From Actinomycetes bacterium (GTDB taxonomy: Bacteria; Actinomycetota; Acidimicrobiia; Acidimicrobiales; Acidimicrobilacustridaceae), in assembly GCA_029782145.1 (NCBI GenBank), contig JAKOVH010000013.1, positions 310,001-374,000 on the forward strand: 64,000 nt of DNA. Direction: 5' to 3'. A model generated the notes under the pieces. The model was given only the letters and a program-made list of their open reading frames with translations. It was not told the DNA's origin and made no database searches. Shown piece by piece: positions 1 through 7,817 of the stretch. Numbering within the stretch: position 1 is the first letter of the stretch; every line of letters begins with the position of its first letter. The position numbers and the translations under genes were made by a program.

Positions 1-1
1 G

Positions 2-22
2 GTGTTGGAGGATGCGCGATGA
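2..22 (+). CDS. 3' end of an upstream gene (last six codons)
   Basis: Reading from base 2 gives the codons for V-L-E-D-A-R followed by TGA at 20-22. The TGA overlaps the ATG of the next gene (ATGA), the usual sign of translational coupling in an operon. Only the tail is present, so no function can be given. The inference that this is coding rests on the overlap alone. Confidence 0.4.
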   Translation: MLEDAR

Positions 23-1548
23 CCCGCCCGGCGCGGTCGGGCGCTCCGATCGTCGTGGTCGGCGACGCCCTGCTCGACGTGGAGCTCGAGGGCCGGGTCG
101 AGCGGGTCTGCCCCGACGCGCCGGTGCCCGTCGTCGACGAGACCGAGGTGCGCCACCGGCCCGGGGGCGCCGCGCTCGCAGCCACCCTTGCGGCCATGGC
201 CGGAGCCGACGGTCGCCCCGTCGTGCTCGTCACCGCGGTGGGCGACGACGAGGCCGGTCGGCGCCTGCGCCGCCTGCTCGAGGCCGTCGGGGTCGAGGTG
301 GTCGATCTCGGCCTGCGCGGCGCCACACCCGAGAAGATCCGCGTGCGGGCCGCCGGGCAGTCGCTCGTCCGCCTCGACCGGGGCGGCCCGGGCGGCGGGC
401 CCGTGGGAGCCCTCGGTCGCGACGGGCGGCAGGCCCTCACGGGCGCCGCAGCCGTGCTCGTCGCCGACTACGGGCGGGGGGTGAGCGGCGAGCCCAGCGT
501 GCGGGCCGCGCTGAAGGAGCTGGCCGGTGCCGTGCCGCTGGTGTGGGACCCCCACCCTCGGGGAACCGCGCCCGTGCCCGGCACCTGGCTCGCCACGCCC
601 AACGCCAGTGAGGCCGATCGGGCGGCCGGCGACCTCCTCGCCGTCGGTGACGCCGGCGCGAGCGGTCTGCGGCGCACGACCCGGCTGGCGTCGCTGCTCG
701 TCGACCTGTGGTCGGTCCGCGCCGTCGCCGTCACCTTGTCCGAGCGCGGGGCGCTGCTGGTGAGCGGCGGCGGCCCGCCGATGGTGGCCCCACCGCCGGA
801 GCGCGCCGAGGGCGACCCCTGCGGCGCCGGCGACCGGTTCGCGGTCGAGGCCGCCACCGCCCTCGCCGCGGGCGCGGTGCTGTCCGAGGCCGTGCTCGCC
901 GGCGTGGCGGCCGCCACCCGGTTCGTGGCGGCGGGCGGCGCCTCCGCGCTCCGGCTGCCACCCCTCGACCAGCCCCCCACCTCCGCTCCCAACGCCCACC
1001 CCGAACCCTCCGCTGGCTCGATCGATCACCTCATGAGGTCATCGATCGAGCCAGCGGTCGGAGGGCGGGGCCTGGCGAGGGCGCGGCCATGGTCCGACGC
1101 CCGGCAGCTGGTCGAGCGGGTGCGGGCCGGTGGCGGCACGGTCGTGGCCACCGGCGGGTGCTTCGACCTGCTCCACGCGGGGCACGTGAGCCTGCTGTCT
1201 CGCGCCCGGGGGCTCGGTGACTGCCTGGTGGTGTGCCTGAACTCCGACGCCTCGGTGCGCCGCCTGAAGGGCGACGGCCGCCCGGTGGTCGGCGAGCAGG
1301 ACCGCCGGCAGGTGCTCGAGGCGCTGGCCAGCGTCGACGCCGTCGCCGTCTTCGACGAGCCCACCCCCGCGCAGGTCCTGCGCGACCTGCGTCCCGACAT
1401 CTTCGTCAAGGGTGGCGACTACGCCGGCGCCACGCTGCCCGAGGCCGCCGTGCTCGACGAGTGGGGCGGCCAGCTCGTCGTGCTCCCGTATCTCGACGGG
1501 CGCTCCACGTCCCGCCTCCTCGCCACGGTGCTCGCCCGCGACCTCTGA
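19..1548 (+). CDS. hldE: bifunctional heptose-7-phosphate kinase / heptose-1-phosphate adenylyltransferase (HldE/RfaE-like)
   Basis: A 509-residue two-domain protein. Residues 1 to about 320 are a PfkB/ribokinase-type kinase with the anion-hole motif DPCGAGD at 266-272, whose last Asp is the usual catalytic base. Residues about 370-509 are a cytidylyltransferase-fold domain with GCFDLLHAGH at 380-389 and a RSTSRLL segment near the C-terminus. This order and length match HldE, which makes ADP-D-glycero-manno-heptose precursors in the cytoplasm. The start overlaps the upstream stop. A 48-bp near-perfect palindrome lies in the inter-domain linker. The next genes are an SDR and a family-9 glycosyltransferase, which fits nucleotide-heptose synthesis and transfer. 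Substrate specificity is inferred, since no GmhA, GmhB or HldD is visible here. Confidence 0.85.
   Translation: MTRPARSGAPIVVVGDALLDVELEGRVERVCPDAPVPVVDETEVRHRPGGAALAATLAAMAGADGRPVVLVTAVGDDEAGRRLRRLLEAVGVEVVDLGLRGATPEKIRVRAAGQSLVRLDRGGPGGGPVGALGRDGRQALTGAAAVLVADYGRGVSGEPSVRAALKELAGAVPLVWDPHPRGTAPVPGTWLATPNASEADRAAGDLLAVGDAGASGLRRTTRLASLLVDLWSVRAVAVTLSERGALLVSGGGPPMVAPPPERAEGDPCGAGDRFAVEAATALAAGAVLSEAVLAGVAAATRFVAAGGASALRLPPLDQPPTSAPNAHPEPSAGSIDHLMRSSIEPAVGGRGLARARPWSDARQLVERVRAGGGTVVATGGCFDLLHAGHVSLLSRARGLGDCLVVCLNSDASVRRLKGDGRPVVGEQDRRQVLEALASVDAVAVFDEPTPAQVLRDLRPDIFVKGGDYAGATLPEAAVLDEWGGQLVVLPYLDGRSTSRLLATVLARDL
1010..1057. repeat. 48-bp near-perfect palindrome inside the HldE linker
   Basis: The arms are CCGCTGGCTCGATCGAT (1010-1026) and ATCGATCGAGCCAGCGG (1041-1057), perfectly complementary. 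They surround C-ACCTCATGAGGT-C, which is itself palindromic, so the only mismatch is a C/C pair at 1027/1040. It lies in frame between the kinase and nucleotidyltransferase domains and encodes a short linker peptide without a stop. It could form a very stable mRNA hairpin or cruciform. Confidence 0.9.
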
Positions 1549-1644
1549 GCCGACGAACCACCTCCGCCCACGCCTCGCTTCTTCCTTCCCGCTTCTCGCT
1601 CCTCGCCGTCCCGATCCCCACCGCGAACGTCCCCTGGAGGACCC

Positions 1645-2400
1645 ATGGCCACCATCCGATCCGCCCCCTCCGCTGGTCCGGAAACGGGGGTCGACCCCGA
1701 CCTCGGCCCCGTCTCCGGCACCCCGCTCGGCACGGTGCTGATCACCGGCGCGGCGTCCGGGCTCGGCGCCGCCGTGGCCGCCGCCGTGAGCGCCGCCGGC
1801 GGGCAGCCGGTCGGCCTCGACCGGGTGCCCGTCGAGGGGATGGACCACGAGGTCGTCGACCTCGCCGATGCGCGGGCCGCCGAGGCGGCCGTCGCCCGGG
1901 TGCTCGAGCGCCACCCTCGCCTCGGCGGCGTGGTCACCGCCGCCGGCACCGACGCCTGCGGACGCCTCGAGGACGTGCCCGCCGAGGACTGGGAGCGGGT
2001 GGTGCTGGTGAACCTCGTCGGCACCGCCGCGGTCGTGCGGGCCGCGCTGCCGGCGGTCGAGGCGGGCGAGGGCCGGATCGTGACCATCGCCTCCACCCTC
2101 GGGTTGCGCGCCGTCTCCGACGCCACCGCCTACTGCGCCTCCAAGTTCGGCGTGGTGGGCTTCACCCGGGCGCTGTCGGCCGAGCTGGCCGGCCGGGTGG
2201 GGGTCACCCTGCTGGTGCCGGGGGGGATGGCCACCGCCTTCTTCGACGGCCGGACCGAGCAGTACAAGCCACCGCCCGACGCCAAGCTCAACGACCCCGC
2301 GAACGTCGCCGCCTCCGTGGTGTTCGCCCTGCGCCAGCCGCCGGGGTGCGAGGTGCGTGAGCTGGTGATCACCCCGGCGATGGAGGGCTCCTATCCGTGA
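1645..2400 (+). CDS. SDR-family NAD(P)-dependent oxidoreductase
   Basis: A classical short-chain dehydrogenase of 251 residues. The Rossmann motif TGAASGLG is at 34-41 and the catalytic YCASK at 163-167, with a Ser in IAST just upstream completing the triad. A CTGGAGG ribosome-binding site precedes the ATG. The length and YxxxK pattern suit a classical SDR rather than the longer extended-SDR HldD epimerase, so it should not be called HldD. Its stop overlaps the GTG of the next gene, so it is coupled to the family-9 glycosyltransferase. A role in sugar-nucleotide oxidoreduction is inference from position only. Confidence 0.85.
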   Translation: MATIRSAPSAGPETGVDPDLGPVSGTPLGTVLITGAASGLGAAVAAAVSAAGGQPVGLDRVPVEGMDHEVVDLADARAAEAAVARVLERHPRLGGVVTAAGTDACGRLEDVPAEDWERVVLVNLVGTAAVVRAALPAVEAGEGRIVTIASTLGLRAVSDATAYCASKFGVVGFTRALSAELAGRVGVTLLVPGGMATAFFDGRTEQYKPPPDAKLNDPANVAASVVFALRQPPGCEVRELVITPAMEGSYP

Positions 2401-3527
2401 ACGGCTCGGGGGCCGCCGACCGGGCGCCGGACCGGGCTCGGGACAAGGCCGCCGACCGGCCCTCCCACACGGCCGCCCACCGGGCAGCCCGCCCGGGAGG
2501 AGCCGACGGCGACCGTGACCGCCCGCTGCTGGTCACGCTGCGGGCGCTCGGCCTGGGCGACCTGCTCACCGCGGTGCCGGCCCTGCGCGCCCTGCGCCGC
2601 CACTTCGCCGACCACCGCCACGTGCTGCTCGCGCCGGAGGAGCTCCACCCGATCGTGCGGGCCAGCGGCGCGGTCGACGAGCTGGTGCCGTTCCGGGCCC
2701 TCGAGCCGGGCCTCGGCGGGCGCGGCGCGCCGCCCGGCCTCGAACGGCCGGCGGTGGCGGTCAACCTCCACGGCTCGGGCCCGCAGAGCCACCGGCTCCT
2801 GCTCGAGCTGGCGCCGCGGCGCCTCCTCGCCTTCGCCCACCCCGACGTGGCGGCGCCGGTCGAGGGGCCGCCGTGGCCGCCCGACGCCCACGAGGTCTGG
2901 CGCTGGTGCGGGCTGCTGGCCGAGGCGGGCATCGCCGTCGACCCCACCGACCTCGACCTGCCGACGCCCGACCCTGCGGCTGTGACCGCCGCCCGGGCCG
3001 CCGCCGGCACGGATGCCGGGCGGCCGCTCACCGTCATCCACCCCGGGGCGTCGAGCGGTGCCCGGCGCTGGCCGGTCGAGCGCTTCGCCGCCGTGGCCTG
3101 GGCCGAGCACGCCAGTGGGCGGGCCGTGGCCGTGACGGGCAGCGCCGACGAGGGCGAGCTCGTCGCCGCGGTGGTCGAGCAGGGGTCGCTCCCGCCGCCG
3201 TCGAACCGGTGCGGCACCCCGCTCGAGGAGCTCATGGCCCTCGTCGCCGGCGCCGACCGGCTGGTGTGCGGCGACACCGGGGTCGCCCACCTCGCCACCG
3301 CCTATGGCACGCCGTCGGTGGTGCTGTTCGGCCCGACCCCGCCGTCTCGCTGGGGCCCGCCGCCCGACCGGCCCCGGCACCGCGTCCTGTGGGCCGGCAT
3401 GACCGGCGACCCGCACGGGACGAACCCCGATCCCGGCCTGCTCGCCATCGGTGTCGCCGACGTGCTCGCCGGGCTCGCCTCGCTCGACGCCGAGCTGGTG
3501 CGGGCCCCGGCCTCGGCCCCCGCCTGA
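2397..3527 (+). CDS. glycosyltransferase family 9 (ADP-heptose:acceptor heptosyltransferase-like)
   Basis: About 376 residues. After a low-complexity N-terminus, the LVTLRALGLGDLLTAVPALRAL segment is the GT9 N-terminal motif. The C-terminal half has IHPGASSGARRWP and GADRLVCGDTGVAHLATAYGTP followed by LFGPTPPSRWGP, the nucleotide-sugar-binding half of this GT-B family. These enzymes transfer heptose from ADP-heptose in LPS biosynthesis. The GTG start overlaps the SDR stop by four bases (GTGA). Together with the HldE-like gene this forms a compact heptose module in what appears to be a monoderm actinobacterium, so the acceptor is probably not LPS and remains unknown. Confidence 0.85.
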   Translation: MNGSGAADRAPDRARDKAADRPSHTAAHRAARPGGADGDRDRPLLVTLRALGLGDLLTAVPALRALRRHFADHRHVLLAPEELHPIVRASGAVDELVPFRALEPGLGGRGAPPGLERPAVAVNLHGSGPQSHRLLLELAPRRLLAFAHPDVAAPVEGPPWPPDAHEVWRWCGLLAEAGIAVDPTDLDLPTPDPAAVTAARAAAGTDAGRPLTVIHPGASSGARRWPVERFAAVAWAEHASGRAVAVTGSADEGELVAAVVEQGSLPPPSNRCGTPLEELMALVAGADRLVCGDTGVAHLATAYGTPSVVLFGPTPPSRWGPPPDRPRHRVLWAGMTGDPHGTNPDPGLLAIGVADVLAGLASLDAELVRAPASAPA

Positions 3528-3590
3528 CCGCCCTCCGCCTGACCCGCTCGTCGCCCCGTCGCCTCGTCGCCCCGTCCGACTGTCCGGTCG

Positions 3591-4592
3591 TCAGCCGACG
3601 TCGTCGGCACGCGCCGGGGTGCGGACCCACCGCTCGACGGCCGGCCGGCGCAGGTCGACGAGGAGATCCTGGCCCTCCACCCGCTGCTCGACCGCCGCAT
3701 AGCGGGCCAGGGCCCTCTGGTCGCCCTCGCCCAGGTCCTTCCCGGTGAGGCTGCGGGGCCACAGGTGCTCGCGCCGCACGACGTTGATCTCGGCGGCCAG
3801 CACCGTCAGCTGCGCCTGTAGGTAGAGCCACGACAGCAGTCCGATCACCACGGCGAACACGCCCCGTGTGCTGGTGGCGCCCTGCACCACGTGGGTCACG
3901 AAGAGCGAGCCGACAACCTGCAGCACAGCCCACGCCACACCGGCGACCGCGGCGCCGGGCACGAGGTCACCCCAGCGGGTGGGAGCGTCGGTGAGCAGCT
4001 TGAACGCGGTCAGGAACAAGGCGAACCCCAGTCCCACCGACACGACGAACGACGCGACCGAGCCCACCACCGCCACGTCGGCCAGCGTCCGCACCGCCGA
4101 CCCGGCGACGGTCAGGGCGATCACACCCAGCCCGAACACGGCCAGCATGCCCAGGGACCTGAGCCGGCTCATGACCAGGTTGGGCCGCCGCTTGAGCGGC
4201 ACGTTCCACACCCCGTTGAGCGCCGTCTGCATGGCCAGCACCGCGCCCATCCCGGCCCACACGGCGCCCACGATGCCGATCGCCAGGGCGAGCCCGCTGC
4301 CGGGGAGGCCGCCCACGTTGTCGCGCAGCTGGTCGCCGATCACGGGGAACTGGCCGAGGGCCGAGTCGAGCAGGCGGCCCTGCAGGTCGGGATGGGAGGC
4401 CAGCACCCGCCCGAGCACCGTGGTGAGCACCAGCAGCAGCGGGAAGAGCGAGAAGAACGAGTAGTAGGCCACGAGGGCGGCGAGGTTCCCGGCCTGGTCG
4501 TCGCCGAACTTCTTGACCACCGCGAACGGGAAGGCGGTCCAGGACCGGCGGCGCTGCCAGGCGTCCATTTGCTGCATCCACCGCTCCACCAT
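3591..4592 (-). CDS. YihY/virulence factor BrkB family membrane protein
   Basis: About 333 residues from the ATG at 4592. An N-terminal amphipathic stretch leads into AALVAYYSFFSLFPLLLVLTT, the signature first membrane segment of the YihY/BrkB family. Further hydrophobic segments follow (IGIVGAVWAGMGAVLAM, LGMLAVFGLGVIALTV, VVIGLLSWLYLQAQLTVLAAEIN), about six in all, and a soluble C-terminal tail. The molecular role of the family is unsettled. The ATG at 4577, preceded by GGAG, is an equally good start. The gene is divergent from the uracil-DNA glycosylase gene. Confidence 0.85.
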   Translation of the reverse strand: MVERWMQQMDAWQRRRSWTAFPFAVVKKFGDDQAGNLAALVAYYSFFSLFPLLLVLTTVLGRVLASHPDLQGRLLDSALGQFPVIGDQLRDNVGGLPGSGLALAIGIVGAVWAGMGAVLAMQTALNGVWNVPLKRRPNLVMSRLRSLGMLAVFGLGVIALTVAGSAVRTLADVAVVGSVASFVVSVGLGFALFLTAFKLLTDAPTRWGDLVPGAAVAGVAWAVLQVVGSLFVTHVVQGATSTRGVFAVVIGLLSWLYLQAQLTVLAAEINVVRREHLWPRSLTGKDLGEGDQRALARYAAVEQRVEGQDLLVDLRRPAVERWVRTPARADDVG

Positions 4593-4624
4593 GGGAGGAC
4601 CCTTACCCGGGTAGGAGTCCAGCC

Positions 4625-5272
4625 ATGGCCCCTCGGCGACCCGACCCACCCGACGTGCTGCTCGCCCTGCCGCCCGACGCCCCGCTCGACGAGGTGGCTC
4701 AGGCGGCCCGGCACTGCACCAACTGCCCGCTCTACCGCAACGCCACCATGACGGTGTTCGGCGAAGGCCCGGCGCCGGCCCCCCTGATGCTGGTGGGGGA
4801 GCAGCCGGGCGACAAGGAGGACCTCCAGGGCCACCCGTTCGTCGGCCCCGCCGGGCGGGTGCTCGACCGGGCGCTGGCCGACGCGGGCGTCGACCGCGGA
4901 GCCGCCTACGTCACCAACGCGGTGAAGCACTTCAAGTGGAAGCCCGCCGGCAAGGTGCGCCTGCACCAGAAGCCCTCGGCGGGGGAGGTGGGGGCGTGCC
5001 GGCCTTGGCTCGTCGCCGAGATCGAGCGGGTCGACCCCCGCGTGCTGGTGGTGATGGGTGCCACCGCCGCCCAGTCGCTGCTCGGCCCCTCGTTTCGGGT
5101 GACCCGCCACCGCGGCGAGTGGGTCGACCACGGCCTCGACGAGGTGGCCCCGGGCGCCCGGGTGACCGCCACCATCCACCCGTCGGCGGTGCTGCGCTCC
5201 GACGACCGCGACGCCGCCTACGCCTCGTTGGTCGACGACCTCCGCTTCGCCGCCACCGCGCTCGCTTCCTGA
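4625..5272 (+). CDS. udgX: UdgX-type uracil-DNA glycosylase (family 4-like)
   Basis: A 215-residue enzyme of the uracil-DNA glycosylase superfamily. CTNCPLYRNA near the N-terminus supplies cluster-ligand-type cysteines. GEQPGDKEDLQGHPFVGPAG is the family-4-like water-activating and uracil-binding region, and HPSAVLR is the C-terminal DNA-intercalation motif. The insert KVRLHQ at 110-115 follows NAVKHFKW and corresponds to the KRRIH loop of mycobacterial UdgX, whose His attacks the sugar to give a covalent protein-DNA adduct. Here that residue would be His114. UdgX proteins excise uracil but stay bound to the abasic site. The TAGGAG before the ATG at 4625 could be either an RBS or a -10 box. 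Confidence 0.88.
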   Translation: MAPRRPDPPDVLLALPPDAPLDEVAQAARHCTNCPLYRNATMTVFGEGPAPAPLMLVGEQPGDKEDLQGHPFVGPAGRVLDRALADAGVDRGAAYVTNAVKHFKWKPAGKVRLHQKPSAGEVGACRPWLVAEIERVDPRVLVVMGATAAQSLLGPSFRVTRHRGEWVDHGLDEVAPGARVTATIHPSAVLRSDDRDAAYASLVDDLRFAATALAS

Positions 5273-5283
5273 CTCGCCCCCCG

Positions 5284-5331
5284 GACTCGGACCCTGAGTC
5301 GCACCCTGACTCGGACCCTGACTCGCACGCT
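5284..5331. repeat. 12-bp tandem repeat, four units
   Basis: Four adjacent 12-mers differ by one to a few bases: gactcggaccct, gagtcgcaccct, gactcggaccct and gactcgcacgct. They begin just after the stop codon of the uracil-DNA glycosylase gene and lie immediately before a copy of the 50-nt palindrome. Confidence 0.85.
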
Positions 5332-5365
5332 GACCGGACAGGGGACCCTCTCACCACCCTCCACC

Positions 5366-5415
5366 GAACCTGTGCCCGTTTCGGTCCCTGGGGGGACCGA
5401 AACGGGCACAGGTTC
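5366..5415. repeat. 50-nt palindromic element, copy 1 (perfect)
   Basis: GAACCTGTGCCCG and CGGGCACAGGTTC form the outer arms. The inner stem TTTCGGTCCC/GGGACCGAAA is also perfect, leaving a 4-nt TGGG loop, so both arms are 23 bp. It sits between the convergent glycosylase and hemerythrin genes, where it could also act as a bidirectional terminator. It is the most intact member of a family of at least nine copies in the window. Confidence 0.95.
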
Positions 5416-5436
5416 AGGAAGTCAGGAAGGGAAGGG

Positions 5437-5994
5437 TCAGGGGGTGGTCGTGGAGGTGAGGGCCTCGACCAGCTGGTCCTTGTTCATCGACGAGCGGCCC
5501 TCGACGCCGACCTCGGCGGCCTTCTGGCGCAGCTCGTCGACCGTGCTCTGGGCCAGCTCGTAGCGCTCGATGAACTGCTCCATCTCCGCGCCCATCTCCT
5601 GGAGCCGCTGGTTGGGCAGCGCCTGGCGGACCGTGGGGAACAGCTCCGACTCCTCTTCCTCCATGTGGTGCTCCACGTTCTCGCAGAGCACCGCGACCTT
5701 GGCCTCCCAGGCGTCGTTGCTCGCCCGCAGGCCCTTGATCTCCTCCACCAGGACGTCGGCCACGTGGTGCTCCTCGACGCCCTCGTTGACGGTATCGGCG
5801 GTGTCGGGCACCGCCTTCTTCACCTCCGGGTAGAAGATGTGCTCCTCGACCTCGGTGTGGTGGCTGAGCTCCTCGACGAGCTTCTCGAAGGCCTGCTTCT
5901 TGGCCTGGGTGTCGTCCTCGCCCGCCATCCGGAAGTCGTGGATGTGGCGGCGGAGCTCTTTGTGCTCGTTGATCAAGAGGATGATGGCGTCCAT
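5437..5994 (-). CDS. hemerythrin (HHE) domain protein with C-terminal Rho-N/SAP-like segment
   Basis: A 185-residue protein. INEHKELRRHIHDF, HHTEVEEHIFYPEV, EEHHVADVLVEEI and VEHHMEEEESELFP provide the His and Glu residues of a four-helix di-iron hemerythrin-like domain. The last 35 residues (STVDELRQKAAEVGVEGRSS and on) resemble the helix-extended-helix motif of Rho-N/SAP domains, so a nucleic-acid-binding tail is possible. Such proteins bind O2 or NO, or buffer iron. The ATG has AAGGA upstream and overlaps the end of the preceding FAD/Rieske gene by 22 nt, so the two are probably co-translated. Confidence 0.9.
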   Translation of the reverse strand: MDAIILLINEHKELRRHIHDFRMAGEDDTQAKKQAFEKLVEELSHHTEVEEHIFYPEVKKAVPDTADTVNEGVEEHHVADVLVEEIKGLRASNDAWEAKVAVLCENVEHHMEEEESELFPTVRQALPNQRLQEMGAEMEQFIERYELAQSTVDELRQKAAEVGVEGRSSMNKDQLVEALTSTTTP

Positions 5995-7484
5995 GGCGGT
6001 TCCTTACCCAGCTCACCGTCGGGGATTCTCGCCGGCCGCACGGCGGGCCCTTGCAGCACGCACCCGTCGGCCCCGAAGCGGCTGCCGTGCAGGGGGCAGT
6101 CCCACGACGACTCGGCCTCGTTCCAGGTGAGCACGCCGCCCAGGTGCGTGCACACGGGTGTGGCGCGGCCCGCGTCGGCCCGGCCGGCGAGCTTGCCGAC
6201 CCATCCGGTGGTGAAGTGGGCGGCCACCTCGGCGTTGGCCTTCACCGCCGACGGCACGGTGGCGGCGGGGTCGACGCGGCGGGTGTCGAAGGGCGCGGCC
6301 CACGGCTCGGGACGGCCGAGGATGCGCCCGGCGAGTGCCATGGCGGCGGCGGTCCCGTTGCTCATGCCCCACTTGGCGAACCCGGTGGCCACCAGCGTGC
6401 GCTCGCCCGCCGCTCCCGGCGCGAACGGGAGCAGCGGCCCGTAGGCCGGCAGCCCGTCGGCGCACTCGTAGTCCTGGGCGGACCAGTGGTAGCGCAGCTC
6501 GGCGCACTCGAAGCGGGCCGTCGCCCAGTCGAGCAGCCGGCGGAACTGCTCGAGGGTGTGGCGCTCTCGGCCCGTGACGTGGCCGCCACCGCCGACCAGC
6601 AGCAGCCGGGCCCCGTCGGCCGGGTCGACGAGGGTGCGCAGCGACCAGGTCGGCTCGTCGATGCCGAGGAAGGCGCCGTGGGGCAGCTGGTCGTCGTCGG
6701 CGAGCCGCACGGCCAGGGCGTAGGAGCGGAGCGGCACGGCCAGCGCGAACCACAGGCCCCGATCGGCGAAGGGCAGCCCGGTGGAGATGACCACGTGGTC
6801 CGCGTGCACGTCGCCGACGGGTGTGGAGACGGTGCGCCCGTCGAGGCCGAGGCCGGTGGCCCGCACGCCCTCGTGGAGGCGCCCGCCCCCGGCCCGCACG
6901 CCCCGGGCCAGGCCGTGGAGGTAGGGGAGCGGGTCGAACTGCAGCTGGTCGTCGAGGCGCACGCCGGCGGCCACGTCGAACGGGAGGGGGACCTCCTCGA
7001 CCCGCTCCACGGGCAGGCCGGCGGCCCGGGCGGCCCGGTGCTCGGCGTCGATGTCGGCGACTCGGGCCGGGTCGAGGGTGCAGGTGTAGGTCGGCCGCGT
7101 CTCCAGCCGGGCGTCGGGCGCCAGCTCGTCGGCCCAGCGCCGGACCTGCTCGACGGCAGCGGTGTTGGCGGTGGCGTAGGCCGCGGCCACCTCGGGGCCG
7201 TGGCGCCGGCCGATCTCGGCGTAGCGCTGCCCGTGCAGGGCGGTCACCTTGGCCGTGGTGCCGCCGGTGACCCCGTCACCCACCTGCCCGGCGTCGAGCA
7301 CCACCACGTCGAGTCCCTGCCGGCTCAGCAGCAGCGCCGTGCTCAGCCCGGTGATGCCCGCGCCGACCACCAGCACGTCGGCCCGGGTGGGCCCCTCGAG
7401 GGCCTCGAGGGGCAGGTCGGCGGGGCGAGGGTTGGCCCGCCACGGTGACTCGGTGCCGCCGGCGAGAGCGGCGCGCTCGTCCAG
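5973..7484 (-). CDS. FAD-dependent oxidoreductase with C-terminal Rieske [2Fe-2S] domain
   Basis: The FAD-binding motif VVGAGITGLSTALLL is followed by a DAO-type body. The C-terminal Rieske domain has C-T-H-L-G and C-P-L-H-G-S cluster-ligand boxes. The only GTG near the fold (7376) would begin the protein directly at the first beta strand and has no Shine-Dalgarno. The frame stays open upstream to a TGA at 7497-7499, and the extra residues (ESPWRANP...ADVLVVGAG) look like the normal N-terminus of the family. The only start-like codon there is CTG at 7484, preceded by GAGAGG, so I chose it with reservations. The reaction is unknown. It overlaps the hemerythrin gene and is probably an electron-transfer partner or redox neighbour. 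Confidence 0.75.
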   Translation of the reverse strand: MDERAALAGGTESPWRANPRPADLPLEALEGPTRADVLVVGAGITGLSTALLLSRQGLDVVVLDAGQVGDGVTGGTTAKVTALHGQRYAEIGRRHGPEVAAAYATANTAAVEQVRRWADELAPDARLETRPTYTCTLDPARVADIDAEHRAARAAGLPVERVEEVPLPFDVAAGVRLDDQLQFDPLPYLHGLARGVRAGGGRLHEGVRATGLGLDGRTVSTPVGDVHADHVVISTGLPFADRGLWFALAVPLRSYALAVRLADDDQLPHGAFLGIDEPTWSLRTLVDPADGARLLLVGGGGHVTGRERHTLEQFRRLLDWATARFECAELRYHWSAQDYECADGLPAYGPLLPFAPGAAGERTLVATGFAKWGMSNGTAAAMALAGRILGRPEPWAAPFDTRRVDPAATVPSAVKANAEVAAHFTTGWVGKLAGRADAGRATPVCTHLGGVLTWNEAESSWDCPLHGSRFGADGCVLQGPAVRPARIPDGELGKEPPWTPSSS

Positions 7485-7496
7485 GGGAACGGCCTC

Positions 7497-7625
7497 TCAG
7501 GAGAGGCGCTGCAGCAGCTTGGACCGGTGGTGGCACCGGTAGTCGCCGGCCGCGCAGGCGATGAAGGCGACGAGGCAACCGACGGCGAGCGCAGTGGCCG
7601 CCAGCAGCAGGGCGAGGATCAGCAT
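7497..7625 (-). CDS. small single-pass membrane protein, 42 residues
   Basis: ATG at 7625 with GGAG six bases upstream. The product begins MLILALLLAATALAVGCLVA, continues as a single hydrophobic helix, and ends in a short basic tail containing CHHRSKLLQRLS. It lies 12 nt upstream of the likely CTG start of the FAD/Rieske gene and in the same reading frame, with one TGA between them. It could be a separate small membrane protein or a former membrane anchor of the oxidoreductase. No family is recognised. Confidence 0.55.
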   Translation of the reverse strand: MLILALLLAATALAVGCLVAFIACAAGDYRCHHRSKLLQRLS

Positions 7626-7817
7626 CTCTGACTCCGAGGACCGTGGAGTGGGTGCCGCATCACTACCCCGACGACGGGCCCGTCAGACCGAGGTCAGCGC
7701 CTCGCCCGCCTCGCCCGCCCCGGCGCCTCGCCCGCCCCGGCGCCCGGCGCCCGGCGGCCCCGGCGGCCTCGGGACCGGCCGCCTCGGGGGCCGGCACAGC
7801 GGTCACGCCGTTCGCCC

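Noticed and set aside
1645..2400. Calling the SDR an HldD epimerase because of the heptose context
   Set aside because: At 251 residues with a classical YCASK motif it is a classical SDR; HldD is an extended SDR of about 310 residues.
6051..7448. 465-codon open frame on the plus strand over the oxidoreductase
   Set aside because: It is antisense to a gene with clear FAD and Rieske motifs. Its composition (Val/Gly/Glu/His-rich) is the usual by-product of high GC.
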